5,581 nt of DNA, taken from assembly GCA_023388495.1 (NCBI GenBank), contig JAEWGC010000015.1, forward strand, positions 1 to 5,581, read 5' to 3'. Of this stretch, positions 1 through 5,445 are shown piece by piece (position 1 is the first letter of the stretch; the number at the start of each line of letters is the position of its first letter). Made by a program: the position numbers and the translations under genes. This stretch comes from Bacillota bacterium. GTDB taxonomy: Bacteria > Bacillota > Clostridia > Tissierellales > Tissierellaceae. The notes below the pieces were generated by a model. That model was not told the origin of the DNA. It did not search any database and worked only from the letters and a program-made list of their open reading frames with translations.

Positions 1-208
1 GTTTATAGTCCTCTTCATATTTAGGATTTGAATATGAAGCATAATAATTTTTAAACAACTCATCTTCTACAACATTAGTCATATCATCATTTAATTTCTT
101 TATGATTTTTCCTATTTCATCCATAAACATTTCATCTGTGGATGCATTTTCTATTGCTTTACTAAAGTTCTCCTTTACAACCTATAAATAACCTTTGTCT
201 TTAGCCAT
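1..208 (-). pseudogene. Damaged N-terminal fragment of an S41-like peptidase, runs off the left edge
   Basis: Downstream of the dehydrogenase, one minus-strand frame reads MAKDKGYL (from 208), then TAG (184-182), then stays open for about 60 codons to the edge. The open part includes KENFSKAIENAS, DEIGKIIKKLNDD and ELFKNYYASY. From memory of the family, this resembles the helical region before the PDZ and protease core of clostridial S41 peptidases, where a 'ysKAIENA..tdeeF...i..iikkLnDgHTniv' pattern is common; here the usual GHT reads DMT. No signal peptide or upstream family sequence is present. The ATG at 208 has no ribosome site. The AAGGAG at 175-170 is followed by no suitably spaced ATG, GTG or TTG, and the first in-frame ATG after the stop is at 130. 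I read this as a gene with a lost 5' end and a nonsense codon. It could instead be an unrelated small protein starting at 130. The family call is moderate to weak. Confidence 0.4.
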
Positions 209-241
209 ACTTTTTTAACTATAACTTTTTTATTCAATCCT

Positions 242-1012
242 TTAGTTCTCCATTGTTTGTGGAAATAGGTAATTAGTATTGTAATCTGGTTTTCCTACTA
301 TAACTTCATACATTACAAACATATCCGAATCCTCTAAATCCAAGAATTCAAGAATCTCTCTGTCTAAGAACCCTCCTGATGCAACAGCTCCTGCTCCTAT
401 TGCTGTTGATGTCAGATATAGATTTTGGGCTAAGTTTGCAGAACCTGTTATTTTTTTAAAATCATTACTTGTAAAACCATTCTTTATAACTTTCAAATTA
501 TTCTCTAAGGGATTATAATAATATATACCTGGATTAATATTATCAACATTAGTAATAAATACATACATCTGTGAAGGATTCAATCCTCCTGCTGATGGAT
601 ATGCATATAAGTTCATATGGGGTTTTCCCTCTATTTGATGATACTCTCCAGTTACTCCACCGCTATAAAATAATATAGTTGACAGTTCTTCCTGATTTAT
701 TGGCTGACCAGAAAAACTTCTTATACTTCTTCTGTTCTTTATCACATCAAAAACATTCATATCTGTCAAATTTAAGTTAGGCTTTGGAAGCTTAACGGTT
801 TCATTACCATTATATAAATTCCTATCATTAGCACATTCTTCAATAAATTCATTATCAAGTAAAGCATTTGATATACCATGAGTAAATTTATAATAGTTCA
901 AAGAGTTAAGTTCTGAATTTCTATGAAATAATTCATATAAGGGAATATCCTTAATTTTCTTAAAGGTACTTTTATCTTTGATTTTTTTACTTCTTATCCC
1001 ATATTCTTCCAT
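242..1012 (-). CDS. SagB-type (nitroreductase-fold) flavin dehydrogenase, internally shortened
   Basis: 256 residues. The family uses FMN; characterised members oxidise thiazolines and oxazolines to azoles in thiazole/oxazole-modified peptides (SagB, McbC), and many others have no known substrate. An N-terminal segment (about 20-75, LFHRNSELNSLNYYKF) leads into the core: the FMN-phosphate arginine motif NRRSIRSFSGQP (93-104), YPSAGGLNPSQMY (138-150), NPGIYYYNPLE (160-170), AQNLYLTSTAIGAG (195-208), and GGFLDRE with the terminal YEVIVGKP (213-241). Between the segments around 175-190 and 192 onward, family members usually have about 40 more residues, including the strand and the Trp-Lys-Tyr-containing segment. 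Here KKITGS runs straight into ANLAQNLYL, so the Lys-Tyr motif reported as catalytic in McbC-type enzymes is absent. The start is supported by AAGGGG (1028-1023), 10 nt upstream. It lies 54 nt after hydrolase A, probably in the same transcript. It may be impaired or have a changed function. Confidence 0.8.
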   Translation of the reverse strand: MEEYGIRSKKIKDKSTFKKIKDIPLYELFHRNSELNSLNYYKFTHGISNALLDNEFIEECANDRNLYNGNETVKLPKPNLNLTDMNVFDVIKNRRSIRSFSGQPINQEELSTILFYSGGVTGEYHQIEGKPHMNLYAYPSAGGLNPSQMYVFITNVDNINPGIYYYNPLENNLKVIKNGFTSNDFKKITGSANLAQNLYLTSTAIGAGAVASGGFLDREILEFLDLEDSDMFVMYEVIVGKPDYNTNYLFPQTMEN

Positions 1013-1066
1013 TATAACTTGTCCCCTTACTTAATTTCTCTCAACAATAACCATCTAACCCTTGAA

Positions 1067-2101
1067 TTATTTATGCCATAAATCTAGGGTTTCAAGTATA
1101 ATCCTTTTGCTATCTAAATCTGCTTCTATATTAGAATCAATGTCTCCGCCATTAAGCATATTAATATTGCCATGTTTTATAACAGGCTCTCCACTGAAAC
1201 TATGACCTGCATTTTCATATCCATGTATGATAACCTCGTTTTTAGCGTATTCTTTTATAATATTAGAATAAGATTTAGCATCGTAAACCCTATCATCTCC
1301 ACCATAAAATATTAAAATTTTGGCATTGGAGTTCTCAACTTTAATCCTAGCTTCCTCTAAATTTGTACTATTTTTTTTAATAGCATTATCTAATATCAAC
1401 GGAGTATAAGACTTATTTAATAATTGTTCCATTACAACGCGTGACATTGATATTACTCCAATCTTTCCATTTTGATACTCTACATCCTTTCCATTATATG
1501 TCCATGAAGATGTTGCACCAAAATTGCTTGCTATCCTAACATAACTTAAAGGCGCTATTAGCACCACATTATCAATAGTATCATAGTATGTAGACAATAA
1601 TAAAGCTAATTCAGCTCCCCTAGAAGTACCTAATATAGTAATAATATCTGAATTCTTACAATTGCTCTTGATATAAGAATATATTTCCTCATAAATTTCC
1701 AGAGGCACTCTCTCTAAATATTCTGGTTGATCTTTTTGTCCAAAGTAATATACTGCAACAACCTCATATCCATCACTAGAAAGATAATTTGCCATATATT
1801 CGTTCATACTTCCCTCTGAACCACCAAATGTAATAACAACTCCTTTATGACGAATATCATTAGGTATATGATGATAACCTCGTATATAACCTTCGTTAAA
1901 CTTTTTCTTTATAACTCCTATATTTTTAGGACTTAATCTATACATATCTTCTCTTTTTGGATGATTATAGTAAGCTGATTTTGCTTCATCTATTTTAGAT
2001 TGATTTATATTTCTGGCTACTAATATAAAACCTGTCAGCAATGCTATAAATAAGAATAAATAGATTATAATTTTTTTGATTATCTTAAATACTTTTTTCA
2101 T
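1067..2101 (-). CDS. Membrane-anchored alpha/beta hydrolase A (BAAT C-terminal / acyl-CoA thioester hydrolase-like)
   Basis: 344 residues. A basic N-terminus (MKKVFKIIKK) and a hydrophobic segment at about 11-30 without a clear cleavage site suggest a signal anchor, with the catalytic domain outside the cell. The hydrolase domain begins near 86: VVITFGGSEG (88-97) supplies the oxyanion-hole loop, GTSRGAE (158-164) the nucleophile elbow with Ser160, YGGDD (266-270) the acid, and NAGH (297-300) the catalytic His300. The triad is therefore intact. Residues about 190-245 form a variable cap-like insertion. This resembles the dienelactone hydrolase/BAAT C-terminal family; the substrate is unknown, and an ester, thioester or peptide derivative is possible. 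The start has AAAGGAGG (2114-2107) with a 5-nt gap. It is a paralogue of the gene at 3185-4216, and the leader is shared almost base for base. A 109-nt gap separates it from the upstream thioredoxin gene. Confidence 0.85.
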   Translation of the reverse strand: MKKVFKIIKKIIIYLFLFIALLTGFILVARNINQSKIDEAKSAYYNHPKREDMYRLSPKNIGVIKKKFNEGYIRGYHHIPNDIRHKGVVITFGGSEGSMNEYMANYLSSDGYEVVAVYYFGQKDQPEYLERVPLEIYEEIYSYIKSNCKNSDIITILGTSRGAELALLLSTYYDTIDNVVLIAPLSYVRIASNFGATSSWTYNGKDVEYQNGKIGVISMSRVVMEQLLNKSYTPLILDNAIKKNSTNLEEARIKVENSNAKILIFYGGDDRVYDAKSYSNIIKEYAKNEVIIHGYENAGHSFSGEPVIKHGNINMLNGGDIDSNIEADLDSKRIILETLDLWHK

Positions 2102-2147
2102 GATATCCTCCTTTATTCATAAACCAATTTATAGCCTACATATACTA
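2000..2147. repeat. Direct repeat, copy 1: 5' end and leader of hydrolase A
   Basis: This stretch matches 4115-4262 with only two mismatches in 148 bases (at 2063 and 2097). The last 50 bases, mostly non-coding leader, are identical. The wider duplication covers the whole hydrolase gene (about 1030-2170 against 3135-4285) but is much less conserved inside, apart from an 82-base identical block (1201-1282 against 3316-3397). Confidence 0.9.
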
Positions 2148-2188
2148 TAGTTCGAGACTTTAATAATATCTTTGCTATATTTTCTTTT
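2129..2188 (-). pseudogene. Start-less duplicate of the 25-codon peptide ORF
   Basis: In the leader of hydrolase A, the frame matching the peptide ORF of hydrolase B is open for 19 codons, from just after a TAA at 2191-2189 to the shared TAA at 2131-2129. Its end reads KDIIKVSNYSICRL, against EYIIKVPNCSICRL in the intact copy: 10 of 14 residues match. Four codons differ at their third base without an amino acid change or alongside one, and one cysteine has become tyrosine. No ATG, GTG, TTG or ribosome site precedes it, so it is not translated independently. It probably arrived with the duplicated hydrolase and leader. Alternatively, this is only conserved leader DNA and the reading frame means nothing. 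Confidence 0.45.
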
Positions 2189-2210
2189 TTAATTTCTAAT
2201 TTACCATATA

Positions 2211-2993
2211 TTAGTTTCCATTAAATTTATTTATAAGTTCTTCCTTTGAAATAGGGCCAATTATTAAGTCAACAATTATACCATTCGTATCTATAATATA
2301 TGAAGTTGGAATAGCTTTTGGATTGTAATAATTAAATATATCTCTATTAGGGTCTAAAATATTTTTAGCATTTAATAAATTGCTTTCAAGATATTTTTCA
2401 ACCTCTTCCCTATTATCCTTTCCATCAATATTTACTGCAACTATCTCAACATTTAAAGAGTCATTATTAGAAATTTCATTTATCTCTTTAATATATTCAG
2501 TACAATATGGACACCAAGTTGCCCAGAAGAACAGTATCTTGGCTTTATTATTTTCATTTAACAGATTCAAATCTTCTTTTAATATCTCTGATTTTACAAC
2601 TGGAGCTTTACTCCCAATATTAAGCTTCTTCCACATTGCAATATTACTTGAATTTATATGTTCATATTCCAATCCAAAATCTTTAATATAATCCAGGTTT
2701 ATATAGGACAGTCCATTTATGATGTTCATCTCATAAATTTTATTGTTTATATCTACTTCATCTTTCTTGGTAGTTAATATAATTTCATAATCTTCATTAA
2801 TTAATTCAACATTTCCATTTGTCTGATTCCATATAACTGTAAACCCTAGCTGCTCAAATGTTTGTCTTACCGGAACCAAATTTAATATATTGGTTTGAAT
2901 TTTGCCGTTCATTGCGTATACATTGTTATTAGATATAAGAAGCAATATTATTAATACAATTATAACTTTTGATTTACTTTTTATATAACACAT
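2211..2993 (-). CDS. Secreted stalk-domain / TlpA-ResA-like thiol-disulfide protein
   Basis: 260 residues. A basic start and a hydrophobic core (about 9-21), followed by NNNVYA, form a signal peptide probably cut near residue 27. No lipobox cysteine is in the right place. Residues about 38-120 match the copper amine oxidase N-terminal-like 'stalk' domain: NLVPVRQTFEQLGFTVIWN (38-56), then a 'VELI' strand and a second short repeat near GLSYINLDYIKDFGLEYE (94-111). From about 125 (NIGSKAPVVKSE) a thioredoxin fold of the TlpA/ResA/AhpC-TSA type follows: KILFFWATWCPYC with CPYC at 161-164, AVNIDGKD (186-193), the cis-proline loop AIPTSYIID (227-235) and a C-terminal helix. It probably reduces or exchanges disulfides outside the membrane. 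The start has GAGAGGG about 7 nt upstream. It lies between the two paralogous hydrolases and 191 nt after hydrolase B. Confidence 0.85.
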   Translation of the reverse strand: MCYIKSKSKVIIVLIILLLISNNNVYAMNGKIQTNILNLVPVRQTFEQLGFTVIWNQTNGNVELINEDYEIILTTKKDEVDINNKIYEMNIINGLSYINLDYIKDFGLEYEHINSSNIAMWKKLNIGSKAPVVKSEILKEDLNLLNENNKAKILFFWATWCPYCTEYIKEINEISNNDSLNVEIVAVNIDGKDNREEVEKYLESNLLNAKNILDPNRDIFNYYNPKAIPTSYIIDTNGIIVDLIIGPISKEELINKFNGN

Positions 2994-3050
2994 GATTTAT
3001 CCCTCTCCCTCTTTAATGTAAAATTGTTTCTATTAAAGTACTCCCTTATT

Positions 3051-3064
3051 TTAACATTTGTTAA
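3051..3064. promoter_or_regulatory. Perfect dyad TTAACA-TT-TGTTAA upstream of the thioredoxin gene
   Basis: A 14-bp perfect inverted repeat (6-2-6) lies about 60 bp upstream of the start at 2993, in the 191-bp gap after hydrolase B. On the minus strand its TTAACA could serve as a -35 box, but no good -10 follows at normal spacing. It has the same 6-2-6 form with a central TT as the dyad at 4402-4415, although the arms differ. AT-rich DNA makes such dyads fairly common. Confidence 0.25.
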
Positions 3065-3184
3065 TATATCCCTGTTCAGATAATGGCTCGAACTATTATC
3101 ATTAGAGATCTTAACGCCTATCAAAATCTCCCTTCCTTAATTTCTCGTATATTTAGATTCAAGAATAACCATCAAACCCTTGAA

Positions 3185-4216
3185 TTATTTATGCCATAAA
3201 TCTAAGGTTTCAAGTATAATTCTCTTGCTATCTAAATTTGCTTCTATATTAGAATCTAAATCTCCACCCATTAGTCTATAATTATAACCATCTTTTTCAA
3301 TAATGCTGTCAAAAGTATGACCTGCATTTTCATATCCATGTATGATAACCTCGTTTTTAGCGTATTCTTTTATAATATTAGAATAAGATTTAGCATCATA
3401 GGCCCTATCATCTTCACCATAAAACATTAAAATTTTAGCATTGGAATTTTCAACTTTAATCCTAGCTTCCTCTAAATTTGCACTATTTTTAAGTCTGGAA
3501 TTCGTAAATATTATTTGATCATGAGGTTTGTTTAATAACAAATCAATTAAAGCACGAAACATTGGTATTACTCCAATACTTCCATCTAAATACTCTATTT
3601 CCTCTCCATTATATGTCCATGGGGATACTTCATTAAGAGTATTTACCCTACTAACATAGCTTAAGGGTGCAAATAGAACCACATTATTAATGGTATCATA
3701 ATATGTAGACAGTAATAATCCCAATTCTGCTCCCTTAGATGTGCCCACTATGGTAATAATATCTGAATTTTGACAATTAGCCTTAATATAAGAATATATT
3801 TCTTCGTAAATCTCCAATGGTAGTTTCTCTAAACCCTCTGATTGACCTTTTTGTCCATAGTAGTATACTGCCATAACCTCATATCCATCACTTGAAAGAT
3901 AGTTTGACAAATTCTCGTTCATATCTCCCTCCGAACCACCAAAGGTAATAACAACTCCTTTATGACGAATCTCATCTGGTATATGATGAAGGCCTTGTAT
4001 ATAATCCCCATTAATTTTTTTCTTTTTAACATCTATATTTTCAGGACTTAGTTTATACATCTCATTTATTCTAGGATGCGTTTTATAAGCTAATATGGTT
4101 TTATCTATTTTAACTTGATTTATATTTCTGGCTACTAATATAAAACCTGTCAGCAATGCTATAAATAAGAATAAATAAATTATAATTTTTTTGATTATCT
4201 TAAATACTTTTCTCAT
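3185..4216 (-). CDS. Membrane-anchored alpha/beta hydrolase B (BAAT C-terminal / acyl-CoA thioester hydrolase-like)
   Basis: 343 residues, first long gene of the minus operon. It has the same layout as its paralogue: a basic N-terminus with a membrane anchor (11-30, identical in both), FGGSEG (92-97), nucleophile Ser160 in GTSKGAE, acidic residues in YGEDD (266-270) and His300 in NAGH. A catalytically competent hydrolase is therefore likely. It differs from the paralogue mainly at 35-72, 190-245 (the cap-like region, the usual place for substrate choice) and 301-318, while 251-300 is nearly unchanged. This suggests two enzymes with the same chemistry and different substrates. By hand count about 73% of residues are identical. 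The start has AAAGGAGG (4229-4222) with a 5-nt gap, and it lies 27 nt after the 25-codon peptide ORF. The family is recognised; the substrate is not. Confidence 0.85.
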   Translation of the reverse strand: MRKVFKIIKKIIIYLFLFIALLTGFILVARNINQVKIDKTILAYKTHPRINEMYKLSPENIDVKKKKINGDYIQGLHHIPDEIRHKGVVITFGGSEGDMNENLSNYLSSDGYEVMAVYYYGQKGQSEGLEKLPLEIYEEIYSYIKANCQNSDIITIVGTSKGAELGLLLSTYYDTINNVVLFAPLSYVSRVNTLNEVSPWTYNGEEIEYLDGSIGVIPMFRALIDLLLNKPHDQIIFTNSRLKNSANLEEARIKVENSNAKILMFYGEDDRAYDAKSYSNIIKEYAKNEVIIHGYENAGHTFDSIIEKDGYNYRLMGGDLDSNIEANLDSKRIILETLDLWHK

Positions 4217-4262
4217 GATATCCTCCTTTATTCATAAACCAATTTATAGCCTACATATACTA
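4115..4262. repeat. Direct repeat, copy 2: 5' end and leader of hydrolase B
   Basis: Partner of 2000-2147 at an offset of 2115 bases. It carries the last six codons and stop of the peptide ORF, the AAAGGAGG ribosome site and the membrane-anchor codons of hydrolase B. Near-identity at silent and non-coding positions, next to a diverged gene middle, points to recent duplication of this part or to gene conversion. Confidence 0.9.
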
Positions 4263-4321
4263 CAATTTGGAACTTTAATTATATACTCTAGGTTAGAGCC
4301 TTTGGATATTCCCCTTCTCAT
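4244..4321 (-). CDS. 25-residue peptide divergent from the RRNPP-type regulator; candidate signal or modified peptide
   Basis: The ORF starts at ATG 4321-4319, preceded by AGGGGGGAG (AGGGGG 6 nt from the start), and ends 27 nt before hydrolase B. The product begins MRRGISKG, continues to an EYII core and ends KVPNCSICRL, with two cysteines (C-S-I-C). The basic N-terminus and divergent position beside an RRNPP-type regulator fit a short signalling peptide such as those paired with Rgg proteins, but it is less hydrophobic than typical SHPs. The cysteine and serine at the tail would equally fit a small modified-peptide precursor, given the SagB-like enzyme downstream. A homologous start-less tail precedes hydrolase A, with mostly conserved residues. 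It could instead be a leader peptide or a chance ORF. No database family is recognised. Confidence 0.45.
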   Translation of the reverse strand: MRRGISKGSNLEYIIKVPNCSICRL

Positions 4322-4359
4322 AAGCTCCCCCCTAATGTATAATAGATATAGGACTTCTG

Positions 4360-4369
4360 TCTTATAAGA
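4360..4369. promoter_or_regulatory. Palindrome TCTTATAAGA in the divergent promoter region
   Basis: A perfect 10-bp palindrome covering the possible -35 of the regulator promoter and lying in the first bases of the operon transcript. It may be a second binding site; AT-rich palindromes of this size also occur by chance. Confidence 0.2.
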
Positions 4370-4389
4370 TAATTTTACTATTATATTAT
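4362..4389 (+). promoter_or_regulatory. Possible promoter of the regulator gene
   Basis: A weak -35 TTATAA (4362-4367), a 16-nt spacer and TATTAT (4384-4389, 5 of 6 to the -10 consensus) would start transcription near 4396, just before the dyad. It overlaps the divergent promoter, so the two would compete. An alternative -35 GTGACA (4401-4406) lacks a good -10 at normal spacing. Confidence 0.3.
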
Positions 4390-4407
4390 CATGTTTTGTA
4401 GTGACAC
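4380..4407 (-). promoter_or_regulatory. Probable promoter of the minus-strand operon
   Basis: On the minus strand there is an exact TATAAT (4385-4380), 16 nt from GTGTCA (4407-4402), a 4-of-6 match to the -35 consensus. Transcription would begin near 4373, about 50 nt before the peptide ORF. The -35 is one arm of the dyad at 4402-4415, so a protein bound there would either block or contact RNA polymerase. Confidence 0.5.
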
Positions 4408-4415
4408 TTGTGTCA
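4402..4415. promoter_or_regulatory. Candidate operator: perfect dyad TGACAC-TT-GTGTCA
   Basis: A 14-bp perfect inverted repeat in the gap between the regulator and the divergent operon, 39 bp before the regulator start. It overlaps the likely -35 of the operon and would lie just downstream of the regulator's own start site. This is the classic position for a dimeric HTH protein that represses itself and controls the divergent genes. It is the most GC-rich part of the gap. Binding by the adjacent regulator is inferred. Confidence 0.55.
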
Positions 4416-4454
4416 TGTGGAAGAAAATATATTTCAATTGAGGAGGTTATGCAT

Positions 4455-5387
4455 ATGAGTTTCAACCATTTTGGGGAATTTTTAAGGCATATCAGAACAT
4501 TAAATAATATGTCTTTAGAACAACTGGCTGAAGGGGTATGTAGTACCCGTCAATTAATTCGGATTGAAAAGGGTGATAATGATCCTTCTTTGCATGTCCT
4601 TCACAATTTATCTATAAAATTAAATATGGATTTACAAGAGTATTATAGAATCCAGTTTTGTACAGGCTCTTTTTCAGCACACAGATATAAAGATAAACTT
4701 GAAAAACTGATCGTAATGCAAGACCACAATAGTATAAGACAGTTAATACAAGAAATAGAAAACATGATCGAGTTTCAGAAAGGTGAGAATCTACAGTACA
4801 TATTTTACGGCAAAGCCTTATGCAGTGCATATCTGGATGAGAATTATATCAGTTCAAATGATTATTGTTTGAAAGGCCTAACTGTTGAAGATTCAGATTT
4901 TAGTTTAGATACTATAAAGGACAAAATATATTCCAACGTAGGATTAACTATGATTAACCTTCTAGCAGGTAACTATACTAGATTAAATGAAAAAGATAAA
5001 AGCCATCAAATATTCGAAGATCTATTTCATGTATTAGATAATCAAATTTTCAATTCTCCATTCCCCATGTATCGGTCCTTAGATTTTCAGAAAAAACTTT
5101 ATCAGGGTATTACCAATAATCTTGGGGCCATTTTCATGGATAAAGGACAATATGATAAAGCCTTAAACTATATTAACAAAGGTATTGAATTGTCTTTAAA
5201 GGAAAGCTATATGCGTTTTCTTCCAGAGTTGCTGCATCAAAAGTCAAGACTGCTTTTTAAGATGGAAGATTATGAGGAGTCTCGTAAATCTTATGAAATA
5301 TGCCTTAGTTTATATAAATTAGCTAGAAAAGTTGAAGATGTGCATAGTTTAGAGAAGGAAATTGAAACGAAGTCTTTTTTACAATAA
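4455..5387 (+). CDS. HTH-TPR transcriptional regulator of the RRNPP (PlcR/Rgg-like) type
   Basis: 310 residues from the chosen ATG. AGGAGG (4441-4446) lies 8 nt before it; the ATG at 4449 is only 2 nt away and the GTG at 4401 has no ribosome site. Residues 6-61 form an XRE-type HTH: FGEFLRHIRTLNNMSLEQLAEG, then CSTRQLIRIEKGDNDPS with the recognition helix, then LNMDLQEYY. From about 75 to the end it is helical with TPR-like repeats; the clearest is NNLGAIFMDKGQYDKALNYI (221-240), followed by one at about 259-291. Length and architecture match regulators that bind short imported peptides in the TPR groove. It lies divergent to the peptide ORF and operon with a dyad between, which supports local control and self-regulation. 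Activator or repressor cannot be decided. Its own terminator starts 4 nt after the stop. Confidence 0.85.
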   Translation: MSFNHFGEFLRHIRTLNNMSLEQLAEGVCSTRQLIRIEKGDNDPSLHVLHNLSIKLNMDLQEYYRIQFCTGSFSAHRYKDKLEKLIVMQDHNSIRQLIQEIENMIEFQKGENLQYIFYGKALCSAYLDENYISSNDYCLKGLTVEDSDFSLDTIKDKIYSNVGLTMINLLAGNYTRLNEKDKSHQIFEDLFHVLDNQIFNSPFPMYRSLDFQKKLYQGITNNLGAIFMDKGQYDKALNYINKGIELSLKESYMRFLPELLHQKSRLLFKMEDYEESRKSYEICLSLYKLARKVEDVHSLEKEIETKSFLQ

Positions 5388-5390
5388 TAG

Positions 5391-5425
5391 GATAAAAAGG
5401 TTATCATGGTGATAACCTTTTTATC
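5391..5425. terminator. Strong, symmetrical (bidirectional) hairpin terminator
   Basis: GATAAAAAGGTTATCA (5391-5406), loop TGG (5407-5409) and TGATAACCTTTTTATC (5410-5425) form a perfect 16-bp stem. The A-run on one arm and the T-run on the other let it work in both directions. It ends the regulator transcript on the plus strand and the S41-like gene that converges from the right. Confidence 0.9.
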
Positions 5426-5445
5426 TGATATACTGTACTATTCGA

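Noticed and set aside
181..241. 20-codon TTG ORF directly after the dehydrogenase
   Set aside because: The AGGA touches the TTG with no spacing and the lysine-rich product matches nothing recognised. It is probably leftover sequence of the damaged downstream gene.
2380..2691. 103-codon plus-strand ORF
   Set aside because: It lies wholly antisense to the well-supported thioredoxin-like gene, has no ribosome site and encodes no recognisable domain.
2981..3124. 47-codon minus-strand ORF with a TTG start overlapping the thioredoxin gene start
   Set aside because: It has a GGGAG only 3 nt before TTG, a composition without clear features, and covers the gap with the dyad. It may be chance; the support is too thin for a gene call.
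4339..4367. Alternative minus-strand promoter (TATTAT at 4344-4339, TTATAA at 4367-4362)
   Set aside because: Transcription would begin inside the ribosome site of the peptide ORF. The exact TATAAT further upstream fits better.
4322..4465. Upstream extension of the peptide ORF to a 73-residue product
   Set aside because: The extra 48 codons run through the divergent promoters, the dyad and the start of the regulator. The good ribosome site is at the internal ATG at 4321.
4612..4830. 72-codon minus-strand ORF inside the regulator
   Set aside because: Antisense to the TPR region of the regulator, with no ribosome site and a composition typical of a shadow frame.
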